From assembly GCA_023014485.1 (NCBI GenBank), contig JAJOZX010003220.1, forward strand, positions 374,001-438,000: a stretch of DNA of 64,000 bases, read 5' to 3'. Under the pieces are notes generated by a model. That model did not search any database. It had not been told where the DNA came from and saw only the letters and a list, made by a program, of their open reading frames with translations. Below, in pieces: positions 45,618 to 56,216 of the stretch (its first letter is position 1; each line of letters starts with the position of its first letter). Position numbers and translations under genes: made by a program. The stretch comes from Bathynomus jamesi (lineage: Eukaryota > Arthropoda > Malacostraca > Isopoda > Cirolanidae).

Positions 45618-47660
45618 GATATAATAGGAAATTAGGATATAATACGAGTAATAATCTAGCAGCTAATGATCTCATCTTTAATTATTCTTCCAAAGTTCTC
45701 AGTGATATCCAAAAATCTGCCCTTTGTAAAGGCCTGAAATTCTCTCTTACTCCAAAGAAACTTAATTTTTACGATTATTTCCTCAACTTTGAGTTATTTT
45801 TTAAGGACCTTTTTAAACATTCATTCTTTGACCCACATAGTAAAGGTTTTAACTTTTTATCTAATAATTTACGTAATTTAGCTTTTACTTCATTTTATGC
45901 TTTTAACCCTTATGGCAATAGATCTAATATGGAGGTGGAAGAGTTTCAAAGTCTAAGAAATCTGTCTTTGGACAAGTCATTGGTGGTTACAAGACCAGAC
46001 AAAGGCAATGGCGTTGTTCTTTTGGACAGGAATGTTTATGTCGATAAAATGTTAGATATTTTAAATGATGCAACTAGATTTATTAAAGTAACTGGTGACA
46101 TTTTTGCTTTAATTTTAAAACAGGAAGATAAAATTAATAGGTATCTTAGAAAACTTAAATCTAATAATATAATCTCAGACACGGTTTTTTCAAAATTATT
46201 TGTTTCTGGATCCAGCCCAGGCATTATGTATGGACTCCCTAAAATACACAAACCTAATTGTCCACCTAGGCCAATTTTATCGGCTCTAGGAACTTTTAGT
46301 TATAACCTTTCAAAATTCTTGGTTGACATACAATCACCTATAACCTATAATTTGTATACAGCACGGGATTCTTTTTCTTTCGTTAGAGAAATTACCTCAT
46401 TAAATAATAATTCTTACACAATGGCTAGTTTCGATGTAAAATCTTTATTTACCAATGTGCCTGTTCCAGAAACTATTGATATATGTATTGACAATCTTTT
46501 TAATAATACTGATACTGTGCAGGGTTTTAATAGAGGTCAAATGAAAGTACTACTAAAAGTTTCCGTGGAAGACCTTATATTTATATTCAACGGTGAATAT
46601 TTTAAACAGACTGAAGGTGTTCAAATGGGTCTGCCGCTTGGTCCCATCTTAGCTAACGCGTTTCTGTGTCATCATGAAGTCAAATGGTTGAATGAGTGTC
46701 CTTCCAACTTTAAACCGGTTTTTTCTAGAAGATATATTGATGACACTTTTCTCCTGTTTAAATCACCAGACCATATCCCTTTGTTTCGTCATTACCTTTA
46801 TTCTAAGCACCCTAATATTCAATTTACTTCAGAAGTTGAATCTAATAGCTCTCTGTCCTTTTTGGACATTAAGATAATAAAAACTAATTCCTCTTTTGAA
46901 ACTTCCGTTTACCGAAAGCCGACATTCACCAATCTTACTACGAACTTTTCTTCCTTTATCCCTTTAGGTTTAAAACGAAACTTAATTTCGACTCTGACCA
47001 ATAGAGCTTTCAATATCTGTTCAGATTACTTTAAACTACACGATGAACTAGATTTCATCCGAAAACTCGTTGCCAAGACTAATTTCCCTTCTAGACTGGT
47101 GGAGACTACAATAGGCAGAACCTTAATTAGACTAATAAGCCCTACAACTAGAGACTTAATTACAGTCCCCAAAGATATCCTGTATTTTACTTTGCCCTAT
47201 ATTGGAACCTCAAGTTTTAACATTAGAAACAAACTTTTAAAATTGCTCAAGGAATTCTACCCACAACTATGTATAAAAATTATATTCACCCCGTCTAAAT
47301 CGATTTACCATTTATTTAAATACAAGGATGTTATTCCTACACTTCTTAAGTCATCCATAGTTTATCAATACAAGTGTGACCACTGTATGGGGTCATATAT
47401 AGGAAAAACTAAGACATTTAAAATCTCGTATTTACGAACATCTCGGTAAATCGGTCCGTACAAATTTACCCCTTGGCAAACCACCTAATTCTCTCATACG
47501 TAATCACTCGCACAACAATAACCACCCAATTTCACAGTCTAATTTCGCCGTACTTGCTGCCGGAAGCTCTGACCTTAAGCTTAAAATTATGGAGTCTTTG
47601 TTTATTTATAAACTAAAACCAGACCTAAATTCTGACGAATCATCGATAGATCTGCTATGT
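45618..47660 (+). pseudogene. Penelope-like reverse transcriptase, copy B (N-terminally truncated, endonuclease frameshift)
   Basis: A 615-residue frame (45,602-47,449) begins at the equivalent of KLGYNTSNNLAAND, about residue 155 of copy A. It is open through all RT motifs (DKG block, FDVKSLFTNVP, GVQMGLPLGPILAN, SRRYIDDTF). It keeps CAG where copy A has TAG, and a correct SYIGKTK. It loses the rest of the GIY-YIG domain to a one-base deletion at about 47,411; the EHLGKSVR part is recoverable in the next phase down to 47,660. Defects in A and B do not overlap. Confidence 0.93.
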
Positions 47661-47863
47661 TTTGGTTAAGGTACTAGTTTATTTTATTTACGTTTCAGTT
47701 TTAATGCTTTTACTTTTTTATAATTTTAACTTTTTAACTTCACACTTATTTACCTTTTAGTTTTAATGTTTTACATTTTCTTAGCCACTTTTTATAATTT
47801 TTTAAGTTTATTTTAAATTGTTATTAAGCAATTTGTATTTTGTACGTGTTTTGGAATTTTATT

Positions 47864-47920
47864 GTTTTAGCCCTGAAGATGGAATTAGTGCATTCCGAAA
47901 CGTTGGTACCATTAAACCTT
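47864..47920 (+). ncRNA. Hammerhead-ribozyme-like motif in Penelope pLTR (copy B)
   Basis: CTGAAGA at 47,873-47,879; stem II GGAAT (47,881-47,885) pairs ATTCC (47,892-47,896); GAAA at 47,897-47,900; stem III AC/GT closed by GTTG; predicted cleavage after the A at 47,908. Flanking GTTT...AAAC can form part of stem I with bulges. Self-cleaving hammerheads are known in Penelope pLTRs. Confidence 0.5.
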
Positions 47921-47993
47921 GAAGGATGTTTGTATTTTCTCTGGTGTTCCTGTTTATTATTAAACTGCGTTTTCCGCGCCACCAATCAATAGC

Positions 47994-47995
<2 letters not shown>

Positions 47996-48050
<55 letters not shown>

Positions 48051-48070
48051 TACACACATATGTGTATATA

Positions 48071-48118
<48 letters not shown>

Positions 48119-48152
48119 GTGTATATATATATGTATATACATACATATGTAT

Positions 48153-48201
<49 letters not shown>

Positions 48202-48241
48202 TGTGTGTATATATATATGTAATATACATACATATGTATAC

Positions 48242-48292
<51 letters not shown>
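47996..48292. repeat. Long compound TA/CA microsatellite
   Basis: About 300 bp of TA with CATACACACATATG-type palindromic interruptions. Open frames here are artefacts. Confidence 0.95.
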
Positions 48293-48293
<1 letters not shown>

Positions 48294-50046
48294 GAATGAA
48301 CTCAGAATGGTTCCCTGAGTTTTTTATGATACACACAGACCGTGCAATTTAGGGTGGATCGATTTTACATTTTTTTCGATTTCCATATTCTAATAGAGAC
48401 AGAAACTTGCGCATGCATGAGAAAATAGCCTCTGCAAAATCTTAGCTTAATAGGTAATCATCATCTGCCCCCGGCAGAGCGATGAAAATCATATTTTAGA
48501 GTCAAAAACGTATTTTTAAACCCTAGCCTAGAGTCATAAAATTTTGCGTGTGTGTTATTTCATGCCTAAGCAACGATATAAATGCTATGGGAAATATATA
48601 AATGCATTATTTAAGACAAAAAGTCGATCTGAAAATATGTATATTATACATATTTTCAGATCGGCTCTTTGTCTTAAATAATGCATTTATATATTTCCCA
48701 TAGTATTTATATCGTTGCTTAGGCATGAAGTAACACACACGCAAAATTTTATGACTCTAGGCTAGGGTTTAAAAATACGTTTTTGACTCTAAAATATGAT
48801 TTTCATCGCTTGGCCGGGGGCAGAAGATGATCATCTATTAAGCTAAGATTTTGCAGAGGCTATTTTCTCATGCATGCGCAAGTTTCTGTCTCTATTAGAA
48901 TATGGAAATCGAAAGAAATGTAAAATCGATCCACCCTACGGCGTGCATGGAACAAGGAACTCTTCTGGGATAATTAAATCCACTATAGTCCGAATAAGTA
49001 ATGGTAAATGACAAATACCATAGTTTTTCTTTTTCATGATGCAAGCCAGACGTGGGCAACGGGTCTCTCGCAAAAACGTCCCATAAATATAGCTTCCCTC
49101 ACCAGCTATCTGCAAAGCAGACAGGATCCAGCTTTGGGACATAGATCTAGGGTTTAAAGCAGCCTAGCCCCACTACATTTAGAATCTTAATATAAGTAAA
49201 AGACTCGTTGCATTCACGTCGGATTGAATAAATCAAAGAAAAAGGGGTAACTATTATATTTTTAGCCAAAACAAAAACTTAAACCTCAACTGGCAGAATT
49301 GAGCGTCCACTTTTCAAGGCACATAACATGTTCGTTTCATGATGGGAATGAACTCAGAATGGTTCCCTGAGTTTTTTATGATACAAACAGAAGCTATATT
49401 TATGGAACCTCTTTGCGAGAGACCCGTTGCCCACGTCGGGCTTGCATCATGAAAAAGAAAAACTATGGTATTTGTCGTTTACCATTACTTATTCGGACTA
49501 TAGTGGATTTAATTATCCCAGAAGAGTTCCTTGTTCCATGCACGGTCTGTGTGTATCATAAAAAACTCATGGAACCATTCTGAGTTCATTCCCATCATGA
49601 AACGGACATGTTATGTGCCTTGAAAAGTGGACGCTCAATTCTGCTAGTTGAGGTTTAAGTTTTGGTTTTGGCTAAAAATATAATATTTACCCGTTTTTCT
49701 TTGATTTATTCAATCCGACGTGAATGCAACGAGTCTTTTACTTATATTGAGGTTCTAAATGTAGTGGTGCTAGGCTGCTTTAAACCCTAGATCCATGTCC
49801 CAAAGCTGGATCCTGTCTGCTTTGCAGATAGCTGGTGAGGGAAGCTATATTTATGGGACCTCTTTGCGAGAGACCCGTTGCCCACGTCGGGCTTGCATCA
49901 TGAAAAAGAAAAACTATGGTATTTGTCATTTACTATTACTTATTCGGACTATAGTGGATTTAATTATCCCAGAAGAGTTCCTTGTTCCATGCACGGTCTG
50001 TGTGTATCATAAAAAACTCAAGGAACCATTCTTAGTTCATTCCCAT
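48293..50046. repeat. Repeat 'X' copies arranged as inverted repeats
   Basis: The block TGGGAATGAACTCAGAATGG opens at 48,293 and again near 49,344; its inverse closes the cluster at 50,046. Between them are forward and inverse copies of the 250-bp X body (with GGGATAATTAAATCCACTAT and TTGCATCATGAAAAAG segments). The first X copy is interrupted by the foldback MITE 48,350-48,938. No conserved ORF; the 68-residue frame at 48,936 recurs at 49,795 only because the DNA repeats. Confidence 0.8.
48350..48938. mobile_element. Foldback MITE with TAGGGTGG termini
   Basis: The two halves (48,350-48,643 and 48,644-48,938) are inverted copies along almost their whole length. Ends are TAGGGTGGATCGATTTTACA and its inverse. 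The target block is split at the sequence CGTGCA, present on both sides with 3-bp spacers (ATT, CGG). No ORF. Terminal sequence resembles elements A1 and B. Confidence 0.9.
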
Positions 50047-50063
50047 ATATATTATATATATAT

Positions 50064-50394
50064 GGACCTTTTCCAATCTATGGGCACCATTAAAACGAGA
50101 GAAATTAATATTTTTTAAACTTATTTTAACTTTTTATTAATAATTAATCAGTATATTTTGAATAGGAGAAATTTAATTTATTTAATTTAACAGCTATGAA
50201 CATAAATAAAAAAAAAATATTTGTCGTTTCTTCAAAAAATTTACGATTTATTACATTACATTATCATTATTATTGGTCATACTTAACTTAACCCTAACCT
50301 AACCTCGCGTAACTTAACCTGCTTAACATAGCCTAACCTATCCTAACCTGACGTAATCTAACCTCGTTGGTGCCCATAGAACGGAAAAACCCCG
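50064..50394. mobile_element. MITE carrying a degenerate telomere-like CCTAA tract
   Basis: Imperfect termini GGACCTTTTCC...CTATGGGCACCA and the inverse TGGTGCCCATAG...GGAAAAACCCC. The interior is AT-rich, then at about 50,284-50,360 TTAACCCTAACCTAACC and more degenerate AACCT units. CCTAA/TTAGG is the common arthropod telomere unit. Confidence 0.7.
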
Positions 50395-50439
50395 TATACT
50401 CGTGTGTATATTATATATATATATATATAATATATATAT

Positions 50440-51203
50440 ATAATATATATACACGTAAAGAACGACGCTTGTATAGAAGACCATCCGCGCAAGATGAGGA
50501 GAGAACGAACAAATGAAAAAATGAGGTAACCACCCGGGACTCGAACCCGGGATCTTCCGATTGCCGGTCAGATATGATAACCATTACACCATGGGCCTCA
50601 CCCGATCAGAAGTCGTAATTCTCCTACATACGCGCAGAAACCAATGCCCCGAGGGGGGCACCTCCCGCATGCCGCACATTTATGCATTTTCAACTGCAAA
50701 GAACACGCAGTATAATTAACGTAAAGAACGACGCTTGTATAGAAGACCATACCGCGCAAGATGAGGAGGGAGAACGAACAAATGAAAAAAATGAGGTAAC
50801 CACCCGGGAATCGAACCCGGGATCTTCCGCTTGCCGGTCAGATATGATAACCATTACACCATGAGCCTCACCCGATCAGAAGTCGTAATTCTCCTACATA
50901 CGCGCAGAAACCAATGCCCCGAGGGGGGCACCTCCCGCATGCCGCACATATATACATTTTCAACTGCAAAGAACACGCAGTATAATTAACGTAAAGAACG
51001 ACGCTTGTATAGAAGACCATTCCGCGCAAGATGAGGAGGGAGAACGAAGAAATGAAAAAACGAGGTAACCACCCGGGTTCGATTCCCGGGTGGTTACCTC
51101 ATTTTTTCATTTGTTCGTTCTCCCTCCTCATCTTGCGCGGATGGTCTTCTATACAAGCGTCGTGCTTTACGTTAATTATAGTGCGTGTTCTTTGCAGTTG
51201 AAA

Positions 51204-51205
<2 letters not shown>
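50440..51205 (-). repeat. Tandem and inverted array of tRNA-Gln-like SINEs
   Basis: Three minus-strand units at a period near 255 bp (50,446-50,693; 50,694-50,948; 50,949-51,080). Each has the B box inverse GGAATCGAACC (or GGACTCGAACC), the head CCATTACACCATGGGCCTCA, and an 85-bp leader ending GCATGCCGCACAT. The third meets an inverted fourth half-unit at 51,081 (51,081-51,205), giving a palindrome with arms of over 100 bp. Internal promoters are intact in at least two units. They could look like tRNAs to a scanner but lack acceptor-stem pairing. Confidence 0.85.

Positions 51206-51206
<1 letters not shown>

Positions 51207-51247
<41 letters not shown>
51207..51247. repeat. (TA)n microsatellite
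   Basis: Pure TA directly following the SINE tail GCAGTTGAAAATGTG. Confidence 0.95.
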
Positions 51248-51249
<2 letters not shown>

Positions 51250-51735
51250 GATTGAATTCAGAATGGTCCCCTGAGGTTTTTCATGATACACAGACCATGC
51301 ATGGAACAAGAAACTCTTCTGGGAAAATTAAATCCACTATAGTCCGTATAAGTAATGGTAAATGACAAACACTATAGTTTTTTCTTTTTCATGATGTTAG
51401 CCCGACGTGGGCAATGGGTCACTCGCAAAGAGGCCCCAAAAATATAGCTTCCCTCACCAGCTATCTGCTAGGATCTTGAAGTTCTGGATATAGTAGGCTA
51501 CGTGTAGTTATAACCCCTAGATCCTGTCCCAAAGCTGGATCCTATCTGCTTTGCAAATAGCTGGTGAGGGACCCTATATTTTTGGGGCCCCTTTGCGAGT
51601 GACCCATTGCCCACGTCGGCTAACATCATGATGAAAAAAAAATAGTGTTTGTCATTTACCATTACTTATTCGGACTAAGTGGATTTAATTTTGCCAGAAG
51701 AGTTCTTTGTTCGATGCACGGTCTGTGTGTATCGT
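51248..51735. repeat. Repeat 'X', diverged inverted pair
   Basis: Inverse X body (51,255-51,480) is followed by a forward X body (51,530-51,730), separated by a unique block. Both are more diverged than the 48-50 kb copies. Confidence 0.78.
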
Positions 51736-51746
51736 ATATATATATA

Positions 51747-52606
51747 CAGGCCCGGATTTAGCTATAGGCGAACTAGGCGATCGCCTAGGGCCTCGCGCCA
51801 AAGGGGGCCTCGCTCAAGCCGTTTTGCGCGTTCTGTTCAAGTGATATTAATGATTTAGATCTCTATGAAGAACTTAAAGTACTTTGCAGGTTTATACCTG
51901 AGAAAACAGATCTCGGAAATGCCCTTGTTTATATAGTGCAAAAACAACTAAGTGAGATTTATCCTAATGTTTATGTTGCACTTCGAATAGTATTAACCAT
52001 CCCAGTTACTGTTGCTTCGGCTGAAAGAAGTTTCTCGCGTCTCAAACTTATTAAAACATATTTGCGTTGCACCATGTCTCAAGCGAGATTGCAATCATTA
52101 GCTATGTTATCAATAGAAAACGATATAACAAATTCATTAGATTATTCTCAATTAATTGAAGAGTTTAGCTCGAAAAAAAGTAGAAAAGCATTGCTGTAAT
52201 ATTCAAGGAGCATCTGAACCAAATATTAAAGCATTAATATTTAGCCTGATAAGTCGATCGCTCACTATTATAAAAAATGAAATGTCAACATCTCTTATAC
52301 ATCACATATGAAAAACGTTTGTATACTATGGAAAGTCATTACCTATAATATTATATAAATCTTAGAAATCATTGACTTATATTTTCGATACAAATCTTGA
52401 TTCATATTATAATTTATACTTATTTGTATGGTTTATTTATATTTCTTATACAATTTCCATGCGTGATTATTTTGGTTTGGTTTAATTTTTAAGTGCTGGC
52501 ATAGTTCTGTCTATGCGGGATTCTAATATTGCTGGTATAGTACCGATAATTAAGTCCATATTTTCATATATATAGGCCTAGGGCCTCGCAACTTCTAGAT
52601 CCGGCC

Positions 52607-52609
<3 letters not shown>
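51747..52609 (+). mobile_element. hAT internal-deletion element
   Basis: Termini CAGGCCCGGATTTAG and the inverse CTAGATCCGGCCCTG, with TATATATA on both sides (8-bp duplication within TA DNA). Subterminal GGCGATCGCCTAGGGCCTCG is matched by GGCCTAGGGCCTCGC at the right. 863 bp with only the C-terminal transposase exon left. Confidence 0.92.
51843..52199 (+). pseudogene. hAT transposase C-terminal dimerisation domain
   Basis: The frame from about 51,843 reads INDLDLYEELKVLCRFIP and continues through IYPNVYVALRIVLTIPVTVA, then SAERSFSRLKLIKTYLRCTM and the LAMLSIENDI helix to a TAA at 52,197. This is the hAT C-terminal dimerisation region (SAERSFSxLK...LRxTM) of the ZMYM-like group. The BED finger and DDE core are absent. 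The frame has no stop, so deletion rather than decay made it non-autonomous. Confidence 0.93.

Positions 52610-52651
<42 letters not shown>
52610..52651. repeat. (TA)n microsatellite
   Basis: TA array between the hAT remnant and LINE family 1 copy 3. Confidence 0.95.
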
Positions 52652-52655
<4 letters not shown>

Positions 52656-55470
52656 CCTAGCCAACATTCAGGGCCTTAAACAGCTACGTAAAATGTGTAG
52701 CAGCAAAAGTTGAAAAATTAAATATGGTACAAATTGTAATGTACAGACCCCAGAACACGTCAACCTCAAAATTCTCTGTTTCCATTACAGAGGTAAGAAA
52801 CTAAGTAAAAGATCTACACTCTCCAACCCCAAATATTTTTCTCTGTGGTGATTTTAATTTTCCATTCATGAAATATAAAAGGATAGGAAAAAATATGTGT
52901 ACACCAGGACAAGGGGGGCACACGAGAAGACCAGGAGCAGATAAAAATGCTACTAGCTCTAGCCGATAAATTTATGTTAACACAAGAAATAACAGAAAAC
53001 ACAAGAAAAAACAACTGCCTAGATTTGGTGTTCACAAACAACAGCATCCTAATTGATACTGTAGAAATATCCCTAACTATAATATCGGATCACAACCTTA
53101 TTGAAATAACAACCAATATAAAAGCAAGAGGAAAGGAAAAACACGAACAATAGAAAGAAGCAAATTCGAAATTTTTAATTTTCTCTCCAAAGCTATAAAC
53201 TGGGAAGATGTTGCATCCAGCATGGAAGTAATAGATTGGAAATCCATCTTCGAGGCCAAGACAACGGAAGAGATGCTAATGACCTTAGAGGAGAATACGC
53301 TGGAAATTGTGGAAAGAGATGTCCCAAAAATACAACAAAGGGGAAAGAAAAGCAGGTTCGAGAGACAAAAGAGGTCATTGTTCCGAAAGAGAAAAAGAGT
53401 GAGTGCAAAATTAAGTAACTAAAGATAACAACATCAGAAAAATATTAAATGATAAACTGCAGAGTATTGATTGCGTCATACAGAACTAATTGAGACGCAT
53501 ACGGAAAAAGAAGAAGGCGACGCTATAGAGGCGATAAAGGTTAACTCAAAGTACTTCTATAATTTTGCAAAAAGGAAGTCGAAAAACCATGCGACTATTG
53601 GACCTTTGAAAGACGAAGACAGTGCTTTATCTGATGATCTAATAGAAGTATCCGAAATATTAAGAGCTCAGTACGAATCATCTTTCAGTACCCCAAAAAC
53701 TGACAAACTGATATGGGATAGAAACGCGTTCTTTGAAGAAGAACTACAAGGGGAAAGTATAACGGACTTCGACTTTACGACAGATGATATTACACAAACT
53801 ATAGGGAAACTAAAAGCACACTCAGCGTCAGGACCAGATAAATGGAATGCCACACTGATCAAAAACTGCAAGAATGCAATCGCTGAGCCCCGATTGTGGA
53901 TATGGAGACGATCACTAAACACGGGAGAAATACCGGGCATCCTGAAGAGCGCGAACATTGTCCCAATATGTAAAGGAGGAGATCGATCCGAGGCCAAAAA
54001 CTATAGGCCAGTGTCGCTTACATCTCATCTCACTAAAATATTTGAAAGAATAGTTAGACAGGAAATCTATAGCTTTTTGGAAACTCAGAAAAAATTAAAT
54101 GATAATCAACTCGGGTTTCGGTCTGGCAGATCATGCCTATCACAACTAATGGAACACTACAACATTATTGATGCACAGGAAAGTAATGAAAACTATGATG
54201 TAATATACACAGACTTTGCCAGAGTGTTCGACATGTGTGACCATGGAATCATAATACGTAAACTGAAGTATATGGAAATAACAGGAAAAGTAGGAAAATG
54301 GATATATAATTTCCTTAGTGAGCGGCGGCAAGTCGTTACAGTACAAGGAGTATCTTCATCAGAATCAGAGGTCCTCAGCTCAGTCCCACAAGTAACAGTA
54401 TTAGCTCCACTACTCTTCATATTGATGCTAACTGACATAGATGAGATAGATGAGGACGTTACCAGAGACAGCACAGTAACATCCTTTGCCGATGACACAA
54501 AGATCAGTAGAAAAATAAGAAACCCAGAAGACATAGGATCTCTGCAAACAGATATGAACAGAATCTACAAGTGGACGGAAGACAACAATATGAAGTTTAA
54601 CACCGAGAAATTTCAGCTATTACGGTAAGGAAAAAGAGAGGACCTAAAATCCATGGAATTTTATACCCCAAATGGACAGGAAATTCAGAGAAATTCTAAA
54701 ACAAAAGATTTAGAGGTTGTAATAATTGATGATGCGAAATTTGAAACATAAAATAAGATTGCAGTAAACAGAGCAAAGAGAGTAACTGAGCAGATACTGA
54801 GAACCTTTGAATGAAGGGATAGGAATATAATGATTCCTCTACTGAAAACCCTGATCATACCCAAATTGGAATACTACTCGGTCCTAACATCCCCATATAA
54901 AAAAGAAGACATTAGACAACTAGAAGGTATTCAGAGAAGCTTCACAGCCAAGATGAATGGGTGCAAAGAACTAAACTACTGGGAAAGGTTGCGCGAATTA
55001 AACCTATATTCACTGAAAAGGAGGAGAGATATACACACCATTATTTACACTTGGAAAATAATGGAGAAACTAGTCCCTATCTTTTTCTGAACCCTGTAAC
55101 TCCCCAAACAACAGTGGAAAGCGGAAAAGGAAGACTGTTTCGTGTTCCCAAATTAAAGGCTAGACAGGGAACATCCTTAACCCTGAAAGAAAATAGTTTT
55201 GTTGTGAGAGTACCGAAACTGTTTAATCAGCTGCCAAAAGACCTAAGGAACACGAGTGATGTTGCAGTGGACATCTTTAAAAGAAGATTAAACGCCTGGC
55301 TCAGAACAATCCCCGATGAGCCGGGCGTACCTGGTTATGTGAGGTGAAAAGTACAAGATACGAACTCACTACTTCACCAGGCCAACTTGAGAGGAGGGAC
55401 GACAAGCTTGACCTTCGTGAAATGAGGAAACTGCGCACGCAACATTTGAAAGGTTGAAAGGTGTATATAT
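52652..55470 (+). pseudogene. Non-LTR retrotransposon (family 1), copy 3, with endonuclease remnant
   Basis: The longest copy of the family. The endonuclease part (52,690-53,150) shows VMYRPQNTSTSKF, FLCGDFNFPFMKYK, LDLVFTNN and ISDHNLIEI across frameshifts. The linker is at 53,222-53,422. The reverse transcriptase frame 53,471-54,628 has SGPDKWNATLIKNCKN, NYRPVSLTSHLTKIFE, LGFRSGRSCLSQL, YTDFARVFDMCDHGI (KAFD altered to RVFD), SSVPQVTVLAPLLFILMLTD and TSFADDTKISRK, then a stop after QLLR. The C-terminal part (54,830-55,347) reaches DEPGVPGYVR. The 3' end has AAGGTTGAAAGGTG, then a short TA run. The 5' end is cut at (TA)n, like the other two. Confidence 0.9.
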
Positions 55471-55787
55471 AATGTTCACTTGTACAGATTAATTCCTCTT
55501 TCAACTTTAAACAGATTAATTCCTCTCCAACTTTGAACAGAAAGTGAAACTTATGGATAACATGATAATTTATGGAGTTTTGATGAGCCGAACATAACTA
55601 ACTAACGGGTAACGCAATTATTAAATAATACATAATTATTTCATTATGTTTTAACGATAATGCATGTCATTAAATCGAGGTATACTTTTGTGTATATATA
55701 CGTATATCTATATTATTTTTATATATTTACCCTTTAACTCCAGAATTTTTTTGTATTAAGTTGTGAATGCTTGTATTTGAAACGTTA
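55471..55787. other. AT-rich spacer with a short tandem duplication
   Basis: ACAGATTAATTCCTCT-CAACTTT occurs twice in tandem at about 55,485-55,540. The rest is AT-rich with no recognised gene. Confidence 0.6.
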
Positions 55788-55795
55788 CCAATTTC

Positions 55796-55998
55796 GGATC
55801 ACCTGAAGATCCGTCACCCCAGCCTCTTCTAGTTAGCTTTATAAGGCTAACTAACGAAAATATCACGACTGAACCTAACCACTCCTTAGGTCAACTGTAC
55901 GCCCTTGACGATTGGTTAGGTTAGGTCGTGATATTTTCGTTAGTTAGCCTTATAAAGCTAACTAAAAAAGGCTGGGGTGACGGATCTTCAGGTGATCC
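55796..55998. mobile_element. Foldback MITE, 203 bp
   Basis: Arms begin GGATCACCTGAAGATCCGTC and end in the exact inverse; inside, GTTAGTTAGCCTTATAAAGC is also mirrored. The flanks CCAATTTC (55,788-55,795) and CCAATTTG (55,999-56,006) match 7 of 8 and look like an 8-bp target duplication. No ORF. Confidence 0.9.
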
Positions 55999-56216
55999 CC
56001 AATTTGTACCTTTCGTCTGTAAAGGGTTGATACTAGTCAATAAATATTAATTACATTCTTTAAGTGTTTTCATATGCATGAATTTTAATTTTAGTACTCA
56101 GTCTTAAGTTAACTAAAAAAGTTGTATGAACTTATACAAAGACGTAAAAGTAAAAAGGAAAACAGTCTAGAACCAAAATTAGAGTCACATTTGTTTACAA
56201 AGCAAATATATATGTA

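Larger units (their letters stand above)
45614..47995 (+). mobile_element. Penelope-like element, copy B, 5'-truncated
   Basis: Plus-strand body beginning inside the coding region and running through the pLTR. It then enters about 55 bp of the start of a further unit (TTATTATTAAACTGCGTTTT) before a (TA)n array at 47,996. The sequence is an almost exact inverse of copy A over more than 2 kb. Confidence 0.92.

Noticed and set aside
48936..49142. 68-residue frame repeated almost exactly at 49,795-50,000
   Set aside because: Conserved only because the DNA is a recent repeat; frames in the diverged copies at 18.7 and 51.5 kb are broken.
50503..50590. tRNA-like sequence with perfect B box (also at 31,203, 50,810 and 18,350)
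   Set aside because: Acceptor stem does not pair, copies are embedded in a repeated body with a common tail, and several occur in one array: SINE heads, not tRNA genes.
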